Notes under the pieces: generated by a model
Told to the model about the DNA's origin: nothing
The model's input: the letters and a program-made list of their open reading frames with translations, nothing else
The model's database searches: none
Shown here: piece by piece, positions 6,037 to 6,205 of the stretch
Numbering within the stretch: the stretch's first letter is position 1
Layout: each line of letters starts with the position of its first letter
Made by a program: the position numbers and the translations under genes
From: Nitrospirota bacterium
GTDB taxonomy: Bacteria > Nitrospirota > Thermodesulfovibrionia > Thermodesulfovibrionales > Magnetobacteriaceae
Assembly (NCBI GenBank): GCA_015233485.1
Contig: JADFXO010000242.1
Location: forward strand, 1 to 6,205
Length of the DNA: 6,205 nucleotides
Direction of reading: 5' to 3'

Positions 6037-6205
6037 CTAATGCGCCGACAAAGGAAGATGTACCGGGTACGTTGTTGTTATCGGTATTAGCGGGTCAGAG
6101 ACGGGATGCCCATATAACTGCGATCCGCAGTGATGGAGTAAATCCGGTATTATTGGGGATGACGAATGTAGCAAGCGAGGACTCAGCGAGGCGTGTCCTA
6201 AAGGG
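6037..6205 (+). ncRNA. Structured non-coding tail, possibly the 5' end (domain I) of a group II intron, truncated by the window
   Basis: No coding frame is evident in this stretch, but several helices can be drawn. GTACCGGGT (6060-6068) pairs with ATCCGGTAT (6142-6150), with two G-U pairs. GCGGGTC (6090-6096) pairs with GATCCGC (6122-6128), with one G-U pair. ACTGCG/CGCAGT (6117-6122/6126-6131) forms an alternative local hairpin, and AGGAC/GTCCT pairs 6178-6182 with 6195-6199. The texture (a TGCGCC entry near 6041, GACGGGATGCCC, GGGATGACGAATGTAGCAA) reminds me of group II intron domain I, whose 5' end is usually GUGYG; here the leading G is missing. Position next to a terminator-like hairpin also fits a mobile intron. 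This is recognition by eye; no catalytic domain V or maturase is inside the window, so another structured RNA remains possible. Confidence 0.35.

Noticed and set aside
6037..6205. Cyclic di-GMP riboswitch downstream of the HD-GYP gene
   Set aside because: The expected conserved core of the GEMM classes could not be found, and the position after the operon gives no reason beyond theme.
1..6205. CRISPR array, tRNA, rRNA, insertion-sequence ends
   Set aside because: No regularly spaced repeats, no tRNA-like T-loop (GGTTCGA-type) with acceptor pairing, and no terminal inverted repeats with a transposase were seen.

Overview
The window holds three tightly spaced, co-directional genes on the + strand. 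Together they look like one signalling operon: a membrane-bound sensor with Cache and PAS domains but no kinase domain (184-2055), a soluble hybrid histidine kinase with two receiver domains and an HPt domain (2117-4879), and a receiver/HD-GYP response regulator (4895-6007). The genes were identified from motifs read in the translated sequence, with no database search. The organism is a Gram-negative-type bacterium of roughly balanced base composition. The domain mix, the soluble HAMP-like N-terminus of the kinase and the sensor's ERFNRL-type C-terminal helix remind me of Nitrospirota and Desulfobacterota/Geobacter-like lineages. That is an impression, not a taxonomic proof.

Region by region: 1-183 is an upstream non-coding stretch with a weak promoter-like pair and a GAGG Shine-Dalgarno, which points to a non-canonical CTG start at 160 for the first gene. 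The sensor runs to 2055. The 61-base gap after it contains the best ribosome binding site in the window (AAGGAGG, 2068-2074). That site serves an ATG at 2080 whose frame closes after 21 codons and is not the frame of the kinase, so the kinase N-terminus is ambiguous. The kinase ends at 4879. Fifteen bases later, behind a clean GGAGG site, the REC-HD-GYP gene begins. After its stop there is a short G5/C5 hairpin, then about 165 bases of non-coding DNA that can form several helices. This stretch resembles the 5' (domain I) end of a group II intron and is cut by the window edge.

Inferred working model: a periplasmic or cytoplasmic cue is read by the Cache and PAS domains and passed by protein contact to the soluble kinase. 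Phosphate then moves from His191 to a receiver Asp (most likely Asp622), to the HPt His780, and to Asp61 of the third protein. The intact HD-GYP domain of that protein would hydrolyse cyclic di-GMP. The components are known families. The less ordinary points are the separation of sensor from kinase, the start-codon anomalies in the first two genes, a degenerate first receiver domain and the structured tail.
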